Below are positions 5,154-5,748 of a stretch of DNA of 5,748 nucleotides, one piece after another (positions within the stretch are counted from its first letter, which is position 1; every line of letters starts with the position of its first letter). The position numbers were made by a program, and so were the translations under genes. The notes beneath the pieces were generated by a model. It saw only the letters and a list, made by a program, of their open reading frames with translations, was not told the DNA's origin and did no database searches. The DNA comes from Planctomycetota bacterium (GTDB taxonomy: Bacteria > Planctomycetota > Planctomycetia > Planctomycetales > Planctomycetaceae): the NCBI GenBank assembly GCA_013151585.1, contig JAADHY010000101.1:1-5748 (forward strand). Reading direction: 5' to 3'.

Positions 5154-5748
5154 CTAAACGGCTTTACGGCGGCTACGGCCTTGTTCCTGGGAGAACGTGA
5201 CGAACCGAGAGACGATCGGGACTGTCGTGTCTCGCCGGGAAAAAAGCCACAGCGGTCCGCACGTCTCCCCCGCCGACAAGAACTCCTCGATCAGCTCGCC
5301 AACCGAAATGGGAGCCGACAACCACGGAACGTTCAAAGCCCAGGCGTCGTCTCTTTGCGATTCACGTTCCCACTGCTCAATCGGGTGCAGATTCGGAACC
5401 GACCGACACGCGGTGTACCAGCTTTCGCCTTCGTGCCGTTCGCTAGAAAGGTTAAAGGCCCCATTCCAAAGGTGCTCCAACAAGGCGTGCAGTTGTTCTG
5501 GCCAACTCATTCTCGACGAGCAGTTCAGGTACTGGGTGCAAATCCACGCGATGTGGCGCTTTCCTTTGGGAATCCGGGACACGTTCAGCAAAGCTGGATA
5601 GCAAAGGCGGTCCGATTTGCGCCGCAGGGGCTCGGTCCGAAAGAAAAGCTCATTGTGCTGCGTCAGCCGTAGCCGCCCGCCGGCGAAAAGAAAATTGGCG
5701 AAGGTGACCGTGTACGGCAAGCTCAATCGCACTCGTCGATATTTGGCG
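5154..5748 (-). CDS. E2-like ubiquitin-conjugating family D protein (PRTRC protein B-like), C-terminal part
   Basis: 197 codons end at TAG (5154-5156), and the frame is still open at the right edge, so the N-terminus is missing. The GTG at 5732 is in frame but is probably internal, because coding-like sequence (AKYRR) continues upstream. Numbering from that codon, the layout follows an E2 fold: YPALLNV (45-51), a Gly turn, then IAWICTQYL with Cys65 as candidate catalytic cysteine (codon 5540-5538). Next comes a Trp-Pro segment and a helix LHALLEHLW ending in NGAFN (81-94). This parallels the HPN..G.IC....W.P...I..LL order of eukaryotic E2 enzymes and fits Prok-E2 family D, the PRTRC protein B family. 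It would accept a ubiquitin-like protein from the E1-like enzyme as a thioester. Cys71 lies nearby and could be the active residue instead. It is the first visible gene of the block. The basic C-terminus (GRSRRK) is unexplained. Confidence 0.75.
   Translation of the reverse strand, partial: AKYRRVRLSLPYTVTFANFLFAGGRLRLTQHNELFFRTEPLRRKSDRLCYPALLNVSRIPKGKRHIAWICTQYLNCSSRMSWPEQLHALLEHLWNGAFNLSSERHEGESWYTACRSVPNLHPIEQWERESQRDDAWALNVPWLSAPISVGELIEEFLSAGETCGPLWLFSRRDTTVPIVSRFVTFSQEQGRSRRKAV

Noticed and set aside
5154..5732. GTG at 5732 as the true start of the E2-like gene
   Set aside because: The frame stays open upstream to the window edge with coding-like residues, the E2 fold needs more N-terminal sequence, and there is no ribosome site before the GTG.

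Overview
The window looks chromosomal and most likely comes from a planctomycete (Planctomycetota). This is inferred from the GC-rich composition by eye, two exported or lipid-anchored proteins of a style common in that phylum, weak Shine-Dalgarno use, and long spacers between genes. No rRNA, tRNA, CRISPR array or insertion sequence was seen.

Layout. (1) Positions 1-421, minus strand: the first 140 codons of a secreted protein that runs off the left edge. (2) Positions 422-1143: a 722-base spacer between divergent genes, with no convincing gene, a degenerate 32-base tandem repeat and some hairpin potential. (3) Positions 1144-3201, plus strand: a 685-residue lipoprotein built from five consecutive ~110-residue units that resemble NTF2-like domains, followed by a proline-rich tail. 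(4) Positions 3202-3385: a convergent spacer with a candidate terminator hairpin and a second perfect palindrome. (5) Positions 3386-5748, minus strand: three co-directional genes, transcribed from right to left, encoding an E2-like protein (C-terminal part only), a JAMM/JAB metallopeptidase and a ThiF/E1-like adenylyltransferase.

The three-gene block is the most notable content. E2-like, JAB and E1-like proteins in this order match the B, A and ThiF members of the PRTRC cassette (ParB-related, ThiF-related cassette), a prokaryotic relative of ubiquitin conjugation. By analogy, the E1-like protein would adenylate the C-terminus of a small ubiquitin-like protein, the E2-like protein would carry it as a thioester, and the JAB protein would process or remove it. 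The key motifs are visible: GLGGVG in the E1-like protein, the full HxHx(7)SxxD motif in the JAB protein, and an E2-style cysteine in the E2 fragment. No ubiquitin-like gene, ParB or other PRTRC member lies in the window. They would be expected beyond position 5748, so it cannot be decided here whether this is a full PRTRC cassette or a shorter stand-alone conjugation system.
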